A stretch of DNA of 51,626 nt from Aquificaceae bacterium (GCA_015492115.1 WGFS01000197.1:1-51626); one strand, 5' to 3'; shown: positions 25,705-34,212, counted from the first letter of the stretch. Numbers and translations are program-made. Notes: a model not told the origin generated them from the sequence alone.

Positions 25705-26598
25705 ATGAAAACACCCTTTAAGAGCATAAGGACTGAGATAACGGTGGTCATAGTTATAACCGGAATACTCATAGGTGTGGGTGTTGGACTCTTCATTTAC
25801 AGGGTCACCATAAACAAGGCGGTGGATTCTGCAAGGAGCAGGATAGAAACCGCTATGGCTTTTGTGAGAGCGTCAAGGAGCTACGTTCGTAAAACACTCA
25901 GACCAAAGATCTATGAGCTCCTGTCCGCTGGGTGTACAAACCAGGACTTCATACTTGAGGCACAGTCCTCCTCATTCTTCACAGCCTCAATATTCGGCAT
26001 GGTTAACAGGGAGATACCCGACATGGAGCTGAGGCAGGTTGCCATAAATCCTCTGAATCCGAGGGATGTGCCCAACGAGACCGAGATGTGGGTGATCGCA
26101 TACCTGAAATCAAAGAACCTGAAGGAGTACGAGGGCATAACCCTCCACAGAGGAAAGGAGTACTTCATAAAAGCCTTCGCTGTCATACCCAGGAAGGGAT
26201 GTCTCAGGTGCCACGGAAAGGTGGAGGACATGCCTCTCGCTGTCAGGCAGATATACAAGCCGAAGAAGGATTTGAACTGGCCTGTGGGAAAGGTAAACGG
26301 GGCTGTACTCGTCTATGTTCCCTTTGACAAGGTTATGGCTCAGGCTCGTATAGACGGTCTGACCAACGGTGGGCTTGTGGGTGGAGTGTTCATACTCATG
26401 TCGGGAATAATCCTTGTAATACTCAACTTCAGAGTGTTCAAGCCCATAGATGCCCTCAGGAGCAGGGCTGAGAGGATCAGTAAAGGAGAGGTGGAAGAGC
26501 CTATCCCCTACCAGTCCGAGAACGAGATAGGAAGGCTCGCAAGGGCAATAGAGAGGATGCGTGTGAGCTTGAAGAAGGTTATGGACATGATAGGTTGA
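25705..26598 (+). CDS. c-type heme (Tll0287/DUF3365-like) receptor ending in HAMP
   Basis: A 297-residue membrane receptor: TM1 about 12-32, periplasmic sensor about 33-215, TM2 about 222-242, HAMP about 243-292. The sensor has a covalent heme c motif C166-L-R-C169-H170 within a DUF3365/Tll0287-like domain (KEYFIKAFAVIPRKGCLRCH), known as a heme-binding redox or gas sensor. Like the other receptor in this module it stops right after HAMP (ERMRVSLKKVMDMIG) and has no output domain. It starts 2 bases after the second PATAN-like gene. Its stop codon overlaps the leuA -35 box. Confidence 0.85.
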   Translation: MKTPFKSIRTEITVVIVITGILIGVGVGLFIYRVTINKAVDSARSRIETAMAFVRASRSYVRKTLRPKIYELLSAGCTNQDFILEAQSSSFFTASIFGMVNREIPDMELRQVAINPLNPRDVPNETEMWVIAYLKSKNLKEYEGITLHRGKEYFIKAFAVIPRKGCLRCHGKVEDMPLAVRQIYKPKKDLNWPVGKVNGAVLVYVPFDKVMAQARIDGLTNGGLVGGVFILMSGIILVILNFRVFKPIDALRSRAERISKGEVEEPIPYQSENEIGRLARAIERMRVSLKKVMDMIG

Positions 26599-26623
26599 CA
26601 ACCTTCTAAATGAGAATTATTAT
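26595..26623 (+). promoter_or_regulatory. strong leuA promoter
   Basis: A perfect TTGACA (26595-26600), a 17-base spacer, and TATTAT (26618-26623), followed by GGAGG (26631-26635) and ATG at 26642. This is the closest match to a housekeeping promoter in the window and makes leuA a separate transcription unit from the signalling module. Confidence 0.75.
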
Positions 26624-26628
26624 CAATT
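26610..26628. promoter_or_regulatory. Fur-box-like palindrome over the leuA -10
   Basis: The 19 bases AATGAGAATTATTATCAAT match the classical AATGATAATnATTATCATT iron box at 16 of 18 defined positions and cover the -10 element. Binding here would block RNA polymerase. A+T-rich -10 regions can mimic such sites, so this is a candidate only. Confidence 0.4.
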
Positions 26629-26641
26629 CCGGAGGTATAGG

Positions 26642-28207
26642 ATGGGCGACAAGGTTTACATATTTGACACCACGCTGAGAGATGGAGAACAGGCACCTGG
26701 CTTTTCTATGACAACGGAAGAGAAGCTCCAGATGGCTATGCAACTCGCCCGACTCGGTGTGGATGTTATAGAGGCTGGCTTTGCTATAGCTTCTCAGGGG
26801 GACTTTGAAGCTATAAACAGGATAGCAGGTGAGGTAAAGGGTCCTGTGATATGCTCCCTTGCAAGGGCACGTGAGGAGGACATAGAGATAGCAGCTAAGG
26901 CGATAGAGCCCGCAGAGAGGAAGAGGATACACACCTTCATAGCGACATCGGAGATACACATGAAGTACAAGCTGAAGATGGAACCGGAGCAGGTTCTGGA
27001 GAGGATCAGGCAGGCGGTATCCTACGCGAGGAAATTTACCGATGATGTTGAATTCTCCTGCGAGGATGCAACGAGAAGTGAGAGGGAGTTCCTATACAGG
27101 GCTATAGAGGAGGCTATAAGATCCGGTGCGACGGTCATAAACATACCGGATACGGTAGGGTACGCTGTACCCGAAGAGTTTGCAGAGCTTATAGAGGACA
27201 TACTAAACAACGTTCCGAACATAGACAGGGTTATACTCAGCGTCCACTGTCACGACGACCTCGGTCTTGCGGTGGCAAACTCCCTGACAGCGGTGAAGCA
27301 TGGTGTCAGGCAGGTTGAGTGCACAATAAACGGAATAGGTGAGAGAGCGGGGAACGCAGCCCTTGAGGAGATAGTTATGGCTCTCAGGGTCAGGAAGGAT
27401 TACTTCAATGGGCTTTACACCGAGGTGGATACAAAGGAGCTCTACAAGACCTCAAGACTGCTCTGCAGGATAACAGGGTCCTTCGTACCGCCCAACAAGG
27501 CTATAGTTGGGGACAACGCCTTTGCCCATGAGTCAGGCATACACCAGCACGGTGTACTGAGCCACAGGCTCACCTACGAGATAATGAATCCAGAGGACGT
27601 GGGATTTCCCACCAGCAGGCGGATAGTCCTCGGTAAACACTCTGGAAGGCACGCCCTGAAGCAGAAGCTTGAGGAGTATGGAATACAGTACACCGAAGAG
27701 GATCTGAACAGGATATACGAACAGTTGAAGGCACTTGCGGACAAGAAGAAGGAGGTCTACGATGAGGACATAGAGGCTCTGATATACCAGGAGTTCATGA
27801 AGCTTGAAGAGGAGGAGCCCATAAAGGTTGAGCACTTCCAGGTTCAGAGTGGCGACAACCTCATGCCCACAGCCACGGTCAAGCTGTACTTCAAAGGCGA
27901 AGAGAGAACCGCTACCTCAACAGGCAACGGACCCGTTGATGCGACCATAAGGGCTATTCAGAAAGCTCTTGGGATAAATACGAAGCTTCTGGATTACTCC
28001 ATAAAGGCTCTGACCCCAAATACGGACGCTCAGGCTGAGGCAAGGGTGGTGCTTGAACTGGATGGAGTGAAGGCTTCAGGAAGGGGGGTTGACACTGATA
28101 TAATAAAAGCCAGCGTGGACGCATTCGTTGACGCTGTGAACAGGGCTATAATGAGGAAAGAGTATATACTCCAGAAGTCTCAAATAAGAGAGGAAGGGAC
28201 TATATAA
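26642..28207 (+). CDS. leuA: 2-isopropylmalate synthase
   Basis: A 521-residue enzyme condensing acetyl-CoA with 2-oxoisovalerate, the first step of leucine synthesis. The start shows IFDTTLRDGEQAPGFSM; the metal-binding HCHDDLGLAVAN and the second signature segment INGIGERAGNAALEE follow. The C-terminal regulatory domain (about 390-521) for leucine feedback is present. Citramalate synthase is a related alternative, but motifs and length favour LeuA. No leader peptide or T-box is visible in the short leader. Confidence 0.95.
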   Translation: MGDKVYIFDTTLRDGEQAPGFSMTTEEKLQMAMQLARLGVDVIEAGFAIASQGDFEAINRIAGEVKGPVICSLARAREEDIEIAAKAIEPAERKRIHTFIATSEIHMKYKLKMEPEQVLERIRQAVSYARKFTDDVEFSCEDATRSEREFLYRAIEEAIRSGATVINIPDTVGYAVPEEFAELIEDILNNVPNIDRVILSVHCHDDLGLAVANSLTAVKHGVRQVECTINGIGERAGNAALEEIVMALRVRKDYFNGLYTEVDTKELYKTSRLLCRITGSFVPPNKAIVGDNAFAHESGIHQHGVLSHRLTYEIMNPEDVGFPTSRRIVLGKHSGRHALKQKLEEYGIQYTEEDLNRIYEQLKALADKKKEVYDEDIEALIYQEFMKLEEEEPIKVEHFQVQSGDNLMPTATVKLYFKGEERTATSTGNGPVDATIRAIQKALGINTKLLDYSIKALTPNTDAQAEARVVLELDGVKASGRGVDTDIIKASVDAFVDAVNRAIMRKEYILQKSQIREEGTI

Positions 28208-28208
28208 A

Positions 28209-28481
28209 TTGTGGAGATTTCTTCTCAGGTTCAGGCTGATACTCTGGCTACTGCGCTTCGTTATCTTTCCCCTTCTGGTGTTTTCTCTGGCTGTCTTCGT
28301 ATTCGTACTCATAGGCGTGAGCCTCTATGCGCTCGTTATAGTGAAGACCTTAAAGGGGATTGAAGAGAATCCCTACCTTTATGTACCCCTGCTTCTTGTG
28401 GAGATATTCATAACAGTTTCAGGAGCTTATGCGCTTATGGTGTATATTAATAAAATCTGGAAACATAAAAAGTGGAGGTAG
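28209..28481 (+). CDS. small two-TM membrane protein
   Basis: A 90-residue protein with two predicted membrane helices (about 8-38 and 52-80) separated by a short charged loop, and a basic C-terminal tail (WKHKKWR). TTG is the start, one base after the leuA stop, so it is probably part of the leuA message. No motif identifies a function. The next gene (DsbC-like) starts 3 bases after its stop. It may be an envelope accessory protein. Confidence 0.55.
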   Translation: MWRFLLRFRLILWLLRFVIFPLLVFSLAVFVFVLIGVSLYALVIVKTLKGIEENPYLYVPLLLVEIFITVSGAYALMVYINKIWKHKKWR

Positions 28482-28484
28482 ATA

Positions 28485-29225
28485 ATGAAGAAAGCGATCC
28501 TTGCTATCATGGTGGGTTCTGCCCTTCTGTATTCCTGTAAAACCACGCAGGCAAAGACCTGCCCGGACAAGAGTTCGGTTAAAGCAAACCTCAGCAAGCT
28601 GGTAAACAGGGAGTTCAAGATAGTTGAACTGAAGCCAGCTGAGGGGTTTAAGGGACTGTGCGAGGTAGTCCTTAAGATAGGGTTAAAGCCCATCGTCCTT
28701 TATACCAACTCCGAGGGCAAAAACTACATAGTTGGGAACGCCTTCAACGTGGATACAAAGGAAAACCTGACCCAGAAGACGGTCAGCAAGTACATGACCG
28801 TTTCAAAAGAGGTTCTGAACAAGCTTGAAAAGCATGTAAACATGACCTACGGTAAAGGAGACAAGTTCGTTTACTACATAACAGACCCTGACTGCCCCTT
28901 CTGTAGAAGACTTACACCTGTCCTCAAGGAGTGGGCAAAGAAGAACCATGTTAAGGTAAAGGTGATACTGTATCCACTGCCTATACATCCCAACGCCAAG
29001 CCCAAGGCTGTCGCAATGGTATGCGATAAGAAGAGCTTTGAAGATATTCACAGGAACGTGAACACAAAGAACCAGTGTAAGAAAGGGAAGGAGGCTATAG
29101 AGGGAAATATGAAGCTGATGCAGGAGATCGGGGTATCCGGAACACCTACGGTGGTAGGTATGAATGGAAAGTACATAGTGGGACTTCCCAGGTCAGCGGA
29201 CGAACTAAACAGGCTTATAAAGTGA
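28485..29225 (+). CDS. DsbC/DsbG-like thiol-disulfide isomerase lipoprotein
   Basis: A 246-residue envelope protein. The signal peptide ends in a lipobox LLYSC with lipidated Cys18. The N-terminal part (about 26-115) may be a dimerisation domain like that of DsbC, with two Cys at 26 and 59. The thioredoxin domain has DPDCPFCRRL with active site C137-P-F-C140 and cis-Pro GTPTVV; two more Cys lie at about 178-198. DsbC-type proteins repair wrong disulfides or reduce proteins for cytochrome c maturation. A plausible client is the periplasmic heme receptor nearby, but that is a guess. Confidence 0.85.
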   Translation: MKKAILAIMVGSALLYSCKTTQAKTCPDKSSVKANLSKLVNREFKIVELKPAEGFKGLCEVVLKIGLKPIVLYTNSEGKNYIVGNAFNVDTKENLTQKTVSKYMTVSKEVLNKLEKHVNMTYGKGDKFVYYITDPDCPFCRRLTPVLKEWAKKNHVKVKVILYPLPIHPNAKPKAVAMVCDKKSFEDIHRNVNTKNQCKKGKEAIEGNMKLMQEIGVSGTPTVVGMNGKYIVGLPRSADELNRLIK

Positions 29226-29226
29226 G

Positions 29227-30522
29227 CTACTCCCTTCCCTTTACAACGAGCCTGAGGGGTGAATGCCTTATGTCCAGGGCTTCCCTCAGCCTCTTTATGA
29301 AGAACCTCCTGTAGCTCTCCTTCCACGCGTCGGGGTAGTTGGTTATAACCACGACAGTTGGAGGCTTTATATCCTCCTGAAAGGCATAGTAGACCTTAAC
29401 TTCCTTACCCCTGTGATGTATGGGCTTATCCCTGAGTATATCCTGCACCGCCCTGTTCACGAAGGAAGTCTTGTGCTGTTTTGTGTAGTCCTCGTAGACG
29501 AGCACAGCCTTCTCAAGGATATCTTCAACACCTCTTCCCTCTGTCGCAACGGTAAAAGCAACAGGGGCATAGTCCAGAAAGAAGAGATCCTTTCTTATGA
29601 GTTTTAAAACCTCCTCCTCTGACAGGGAACAGAGATCCATCTTGTTGGCAACTATCACGCAACCCTTGTTCCTCCTGTGTATTAGACCTCCGAGCCTCTT
29701 ATCCTGTCTCGTTATCCCCTCACTCGCATCTATCACGAGACATACTATGTCGGAACTGTCTATAGCCTTCAGTGAACGACCCACCGAGAAGAACTCAACC
29801 CCGTACTCAACGTTTGAAGGTCTCCTCACACCAGCTGTATCAACAAGTACAAACTCTCTCCCTTTCCACTTAAAGGGAACTTCAACAGTATCCCTTGTGG
29901 TTCCTGCGACCGGTGAGACTATAACCCTCTCCTCCCTAAGCAATGCGTTCAGTAAGGAAGACTTCCCCACGTTCGGTCTCCCCGCAAGGGTTATCCTTAT
30001 TCCCCTGTAGTTCAGCTCAACCCTCTCTTCTCTCAGCCTCTTAACGACCTCATCCAGGAGCTCCCCGACCCCTCTTCCGTGAACGGAGGACACGGGAAAG
30101 AGAAGCTCGTATCCGAGCCGGTAGAACTCTCCCACAGCCTCCTCATCCCTCTCCGTATCAACCTTGTTTACAACGAGAAGGACTTTGTCTCTGTACGGGT
30201 AGAGGAGACGGGCTATCTCCTCGTCAAGGGGTGTCACACCCTCCCTGACACTTACAACGAAGAGCACAACGTCAGACCTCTTTACCTCCCTCTCTATCGT
30301 CTCCTTTACCTTCTGAAGTATCTCATCGTGGGTCTGGGGAACCAGTCCCCCGGTGTCAACGAGTATGAACTCCTTCCCCGCCCAGTCAGTCTTCGCCTCT
30401 ATGATATCCCTCGTCACACCGGGCATGTCCTCAACTATAGCCTTCCTGCGCCCTATGATCCTGTTGAAGAGGGAAGACTTTCCGACGTTCGGTCTTCCTA
30501 ATATGACGACTCTGTTGTTCAT
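29227..30522 (-). CDS. der: GTPase Der (EngA), ribosome assembly
   Basis: A 431-residue essential GTPase for 50S subunit maturation, with two tandem G domains, each with its own P-loop GRPNVGKSS (first at 9-17, second near 180), switch motifs DTGG and DTAG and the specificity motifs NKVD and NKMD. A C-terminal KH-like RNA-binding domain (about 345-431) follows, with KVYYAFQEDIKPPTVVV. It converges on the DsbC-like gene with one base between stops. Confidence 0.97.
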   Translation of the reverse strand: MNNRVVILGRPNVGKSSLFNRIIGRRKAIVEDMPGVTRDIIEAKTDWAGKEFILVDTGGLVPQTHDEILQKVKETIEREVKRSDVVLFVVSVREGVTPLDEEIARLLYPYRDKVLLVVNKVDTERDEEAVGEFYRLGYELLFPVSSVHGRGVGELLDEVVKRLREERVELNYRGIRITLAGRPNVGKSSLLNALLREERVIVSPVAGTTRDTVEVPFKWKGREFVLVDTAGVRRPSNVEYGVEFFSVGRSLKAIDSSDIVCLVIDASEGITRQDKRLGGLIHRRNKGCVIVANKMDLCSLSEEEVLKLIRKDLFFLDYAPVAFTVATEGRGVEDILEKAVLVYEDYTKQHKTSFVNRAVQDILRDKPIHHRGKEVKVYYAFQEDIKPPTVVVITNYPDAWKESYRRFFIKRLREALDIRHSPLRLVVKGRE

Positions 30523-30546
30523 GGAGGTCTAATATGTTAACACCTG

Positions 30547-31605
30547 CTACTCACTTTCACCTATCTTGAAGGTCTTTATGAGCTTTCTCTGCTCTTCAAG
30601 TATGAACCTGTCTATAACCTTTTCCTCCTGACGGGACACCTTCAGGAACTTAACACCCATGCAGACCTGGGTCTGGGTAGTACGCACGTTCATTATCTGA
30701 CCGAGCATGTTCTCAAAGTTGTAGTCCGCTATTGAGAAGTTCATGATGACGTACTTGCCCTCTGTGGGGTGTATCAGGGCATCGGTGCATACCCTAACAC
30801 CTTTCGTGCTTATATCCTCTATCCTTCCTGCGATGAACTCCACTCTCTCCATAGCCTCCTCGGTTATATCGTCAATTATTGCAAACTCAACCGGTATGCT
30901 GACCTTCCACCTGAGGCTCTCCCTCAGCTGTACCCTGTGTATGTTGTCCGTGTGTTCAAGGACGAGAACGAGCCTGTCCCCTTCCGTGTACTTGTCCTTA
31001 ACTATGCTCTCAAAGCTGTACCTGCCTTCGTTCTCCCTTATAAAATGGAACTTCACGCTCTCCCCTATCCTTATGGGTCTTGGGAGCGCTTCAAGGATAA
31101 CTATATGCAGTTCGGTCTCCGTCTTGTCCCAGACAGCAGCGTCCACGTACACCCCGTCCACAACCAGCTTGCCTGTCTGGTACAGATCTATGTCCCTCGT
31201 GCTGGTTATGGGGATGAACCAGGGTATGGTATCAAAGCGGAGCTTTGCCCTTATGGAGGGTATGAGACGGACACCACCTATGTTCTCATGGATTATCCTT
31301 GAAACGACCCTCTCAAAGAGAGGCTTGTTCTCGTAAACCATCTGAGGGTCATAGGGGAACTTCTTTGCATAGTTCCAGAGCAATCCTATCTCCTCGTCTG
31401 TCAAGCCAAGGGACCTCCCCCTCAGGAAGAAGGCCTTTTCCACTTCCCTCGCGTGGGAGATCTTCCCCCACAGGTAGGGGATGGCGATCACAGTAAGGGT
31501 TAGACCGAGAACTATGAAGAAGAGGACGATCTCTCTAACAGAAGGTCCTTGGAACATATAGCGAGAAGCTTCAATTAGAGTATCCCACGCAGACTGGGCT
31601 TCCAT
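30547..31605 (-). CDS. PilZ-domain membrane protein (c-di-GMP receptor)
   Basis: A 352-residue protein with one N-terminal TM segment (about 24-46), a helical, charged middle, and a C-terminal PilZ domain. The c-di-GMP motifs are both intact: R228-E-S-L-R232 (RxxxR) and D264-I-S-T-K-G269 (DxSxxG). The region about 140-220 looks like a YcgR/PilZN-type beta-barrel preceding PilZ. It should sense c-di-GMP at the membrane, with surface motility or adhesion as typical outputs. It ends 24 bases before the der start on the same strand. Confidence 0.85.
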   Translation of the reverse strand: MEAQSAWDTLIEASRYMFQGPSVREIVLFFIVLGLTLTVIAIPYLWGKISHAREVEKAFFLRGRSLGLTDEEIGLLWNYAKKFPYDPQMVYENKPLFERVVSRIIHENIGGVRLIPSIRAKLRFDTIPWFIPITSTRDIDLYQTGKLVVDGVYVDAAVWDKTETELHIVILEALPRPIRIGESVKFHFIRENEGRYSFESIVKDKYTEGDRLVLVLEHTDNIHRVQLRESLRWKVSIPVEFAIIDDITEEAMERVEFIAGRIEDISTKGVRVCTDALIHPTEGKYVIMNFSIADYNFENMLGQIMNVRTTQTQVCMGVKFLKVSRQEEKVIDRFILEEQRKLIKTFKIGESE

Positions 31606-31653
31606 AGCTATATATTAATATCCTCCCCAAGAAAAAAATTTTGAGCGTCTATC

Positions 31654-31980
31654 TCATATATGAGCCATAACCATCTGTTTGAGAGCGTCCTTAGGTTGAA
31701 CTCCTATCCTTGTATCAACAACCTCCCCGTTTTTGAAGAGTATCACTGTCGGTATCGCCCTTATTCCGTACTGCATGGCTATGTTGGGGTTCTCATCGGT
31801 GTTCAGCTTGCCTACCTTTATCTGCCCCTCAAATTCCTGCGCGAGCTCCTCTATTATTGGAGCTATTATCCTGCAGGGTCCGCACCAGGGTGCCCAGAAG
31901 TCAACAAGGACAGGTTTATCGGAGTTAACGACCTCTTCGTTCCAGTTACCTTCGGTTAAGGTGAGCACGCTTCCTGCCAT
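31654..31980 (-). CDS. trxA: thioredoxin
   Basis: A 108-residue cytoplasmic thioredoxin with DFWAPWCGPCRIIAP (WCGPC active site), the buried Asp, and cis-Pro in AIPTVILFKNG. ATG at 31980 is set by GGAGGAG 6 bases ahead and by the family length; the open frame extends further upstream but that part lies inside arsR. The stop of arsR and this start share a base (TAATG), so it is translationally coupled to a regulator that is likely redox- or metal-sensing. Confidence 0.96.
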   Translation of the reverse strand: MAGSVLTLTEGNWNEEVVNSDKPVLVDFWAPWCGPCRIIAPIIEELAQEFEGQIKVGKLNTDENPNIAMQYGIRAIPTVILFKNGEVVDTRIGVQPKDALKQMVMAHI

Positions 31981-32273
31981 TACAACTCCTCCTTGATGAG
32001 CATGTCGTAAAGTTTGAGTATTCTGTCGTCCTTTATATAGTAGCAGATTATAGAGCCTTCCCTTTTCCACCCCACTATACCCCTGCTCCTCAGTATGGAA
32101 AGGTGCTGTGAAACGCTTGGCTGTGACATATTGAGCACCTCCCCGAGGTTCTTGACGCACTGCTTCCCCTCAATCAGGATAGATATGATCTTGAGTCTTA
32201 CGGGGTGGGAAAGAGCTTTAAAGAACTCCGCCAGCTCCTCCAACTTTTCCTCATTGGTCACAGTTGTATTCAT
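31980..32273 (-). CDS. ArsR/SmtB-family repressor
   Basis: A 97-residue winged-helix regulator: helices LAEFFKALSHPVRLKII, recognition region LNMSQPSVSQHLSILRSRGIV and the wing WKREGSIICYYI. Two Cys are present: Cys39, at the place of the first Cys of the ArsR ELCVCD metal site (here KQCVKN), and Cys77 in the wing. The second Cys of the metal motif is missing, so a thiol switch of the SqrR/BigR/sHdrR kind is as likely as metal sensing. It probably controls itself and trxA. GAGAGG precedes the ATG. Confidence 0.88.
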   Translation of the reverse strand: MNTTVTNEEKLEELAEFFKALSHPVRLKIISILIEGKQCVKNLGEVLNMSQPSVSQHLSILRSRGIVGWKREGSIICYYIKDDRILKLYDMLIKEEL

Positions 32274-32322
32274 CCTCTCGCCCTCTTGAGAAATTTTAAC
32301 ATAATTAGAATATAAGCAAGTA

Positions 32323-34212
32323 TTAAATCTTTCTCAACACTCTGTAAGCCTCTCTCAGTTCTCTCTCTGTAACCTTGTAGGGTGAGAATCTGTGCCTCTC
32401 GTAAAGATTTACTATGAAGGCAACCTCTCTGCTGTAAGGTTTTCCCCTCGTTTGCCTTAGGATCTCTTCGGGTAGCATCTCTCTGAAGGAGACCCCTTCT
32501 CTCCTGCTCAACCTTTCCTTCATGAGCCTGTACAGGTTTTCGGGCGTTTTTCTAAGCCTTTTCAGGTAAAGCATTAAAGCGGTGTAGATCAGGATAGATA
32601 AGAGGAGGACGTAGGTTATCGGGCGAAGTGCACCCTTTAAGTCTGACGATGACAGGCTTTTTATATCCTTGAAAAGGTTCCTGAATAGAGATACCTGCTT
32701 CTGGGCGGAGAAGTCTATAACATTCTCGTACCAGAAGGAGACAATAGCATCACGCAGGAGCTGGAACTTGGATATGTGCCTGAGAGCAGGAGATATATAG
32801 GGAGGGGTGGTATCTACCCTCACCCATCTCCCCTTAAGGTAAGCCTCCACCCACACATGAGCCATGGAATTTGTGACAAGGTAGTAGCCCCCATACTCGT
32901 TCTTTATAAAACCCTTAAAACCACCGACGATCCGGGCTGGGATACCCATCAGCCTGAGGAGTAGAGCTGTTGATGAGGCAAAGAACTCACAGTTTCCTCT
33001 CTTTGACCTGAAGAGGAAGTGTTCAAGGGGGTCTCCCTCTGGTTTGCCTATCTCCAGAGAGTAAGAGAAGCCGTTCCTGAAGAAGGAGACCACAGCCTTT
33101 AACTTCTCCTCCGGACTCTTCCTGCCACGGGAGAGTTTCTCAGAAAGTCTCTTTATGGAGAGGGGGACATCGGCTGGAACATCAAGGTAAAGGGAACCGG
33201 GTTCGTCGGATGGTCGGGAGTCAGTGGATAGGGCTACGTATCTGACAGGTCTGTTTATCGGCTCTGTGCTCTCGTAGTAGCCACCCTTACGACGGGTGAA
33301 GTTTGTCCTGATCCCCTCAAGTCTCCGTATCCTTACGGGATAGTCTAAAAGAGGCAGGAATGTATCGTAGGTAGGCTCAAGTATGATGGTGTATCTGTAC
33401 ACCTTTCCCCACCCGTGCGTTCCTGGACTTCTCTCCTTGCCCTTAACCGTCCTTATCCACTTGGTGTTCACGAGGGTGTCAAATACAGAGACACGCCAGT
33501 AGGGGTTTTCTGGAATCTCTCCATAAACCCGGAAAACAACCGTGTTGTCCTGCTGGATCTTCCCTACCTTTCCCAGCTCAACCTCGTTGGATATACCGCT
33601 CACGAGTCCTTCCTCTCTCTTAGCGAAGAGGTCAAACAGGGGTGCCTGTGTTCTGGGGAGTATCAGGAAAAAAGGAACGGTAGCGATAGCTATCACGATG
33701 GGGAAGGCTAAGGAGAACCTGAGGTAACGCGACAGGAATCCAGCCGGCAGGGGTCTATCGCCGAGATTGGAGTATGCGTTGGTGAATATAAAGGCGACGC
33801 TTCCGAGGAAGAGCTCGTATATAAAGAAGAGAAGGAAGCTCAGGTCAAGCCTGAATGTTGTGGATACCGCTATCCCGAAGAGACTAAGGAGGAGGATCTG
33901 ATATATGTCCCTCGGCTTCTTATCTTCCAGAGACTTTATCGCAAGGAGGAGAAGAAGCATATTCGCGAAGGGCTTAACCGCATTCTCAAGGCTGAGCCCG
34001 AGGAGGAACAGCAGGGCGGTTACTATGCCTCCCGCGTTCAGTATCCACCTTGGCAAGTAAACTCTGAACTTCCACTCGTTTAAAGCTCCGAGGGAGAATA
34101 TGAAGAACAGAGGGTAAAAGTAAATGCTGTCCGCTATGTCGTAGAGGGCAAGAAAAGCTCCAAAGGCTACGAGGTAACTCAGTACTAGGCTTGCCTTCTT
34201 GGCTGAGACCAT
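32323..34212 (-). CDS. TgpA-like membrane transglutaminase-fold protein
   Basis: A 629-residue protein: about five or six TM segments in residues 8-185, a periplasmic region with a transglutaminase core (catalytic Cys408 in RGNCEFFASS, His452 in SMAHVWVEAY, Asp467 in RVDTTP), one more TM at about 545-562, and a cytoplasmic tail. This is the DUF3488-transglutaminase-DUF4129 build of TgpA from Pseudomonas. It could be a periplasmic transglutaminase or protease; the substrate is unknown. In other bacteria it pairs with a DUF58 protein and a MoxR ATPase, absent here. Confidence 0.85.
   Translation of the reverse strand: MVSAKKASLVLSYLVAFGAFLALYDIADSIYFYPLFFIFSLGALNEWKFRVYLPRWILNAGGIVTALLFLLGLSLENAVKPFANMLLLLLAIKSLEDKKPRDIYQILLLSLFGIAVSTTFRLDLSFLLFFIYELFLGSVAFIFTNAYSNLGDRPLPAGFLSRYLRFSLAFPIVIAIATVPFFLILPRTQAPLFDLFAKREEGLVSGISNEVELGKVGKIQQDNTVVFRVYGEIPENPYWRVSVFDTLVNTKWIRTVKGKERSPGTHGWGKVYRYTIILEPTYDTFLPLLDYPVRIRRLEGIRTNFTRRKGGYYESTEPINRPVRYVALSTDSRPSDEPGSLYLDVPADVPLSIKRLSEKLSRGRKSPEEKLKAVVSFFRNGFSYSLEIGKPEGDPLEHFLFRSKRGNCEFFASSTALLLRLMGIPARIVGGFKGFIKNEYGGYYLVTNSMAHVWVEAYLKGRWVRVDTTPPYISPALRHISKFQLLRDAIVSFWYENVIDFSAQKQVSLFRNLFKDIKSLSSSDLKGALRPITYVLLLSILIYTALMLYLKRLRKTPENLYRLMKERLSRREGVSFREMLPEEILRQTRGKPYSREVAFIVNLYERHRFSPYKVTERELREAYRVLRKI

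Noticed and set aside
31981..32160. Thioredoxin with a 60-residue N-terminal extension
   Set aside because: The extension is the arsR gene in another frame; ATG 31980 has a strong ribosome site.
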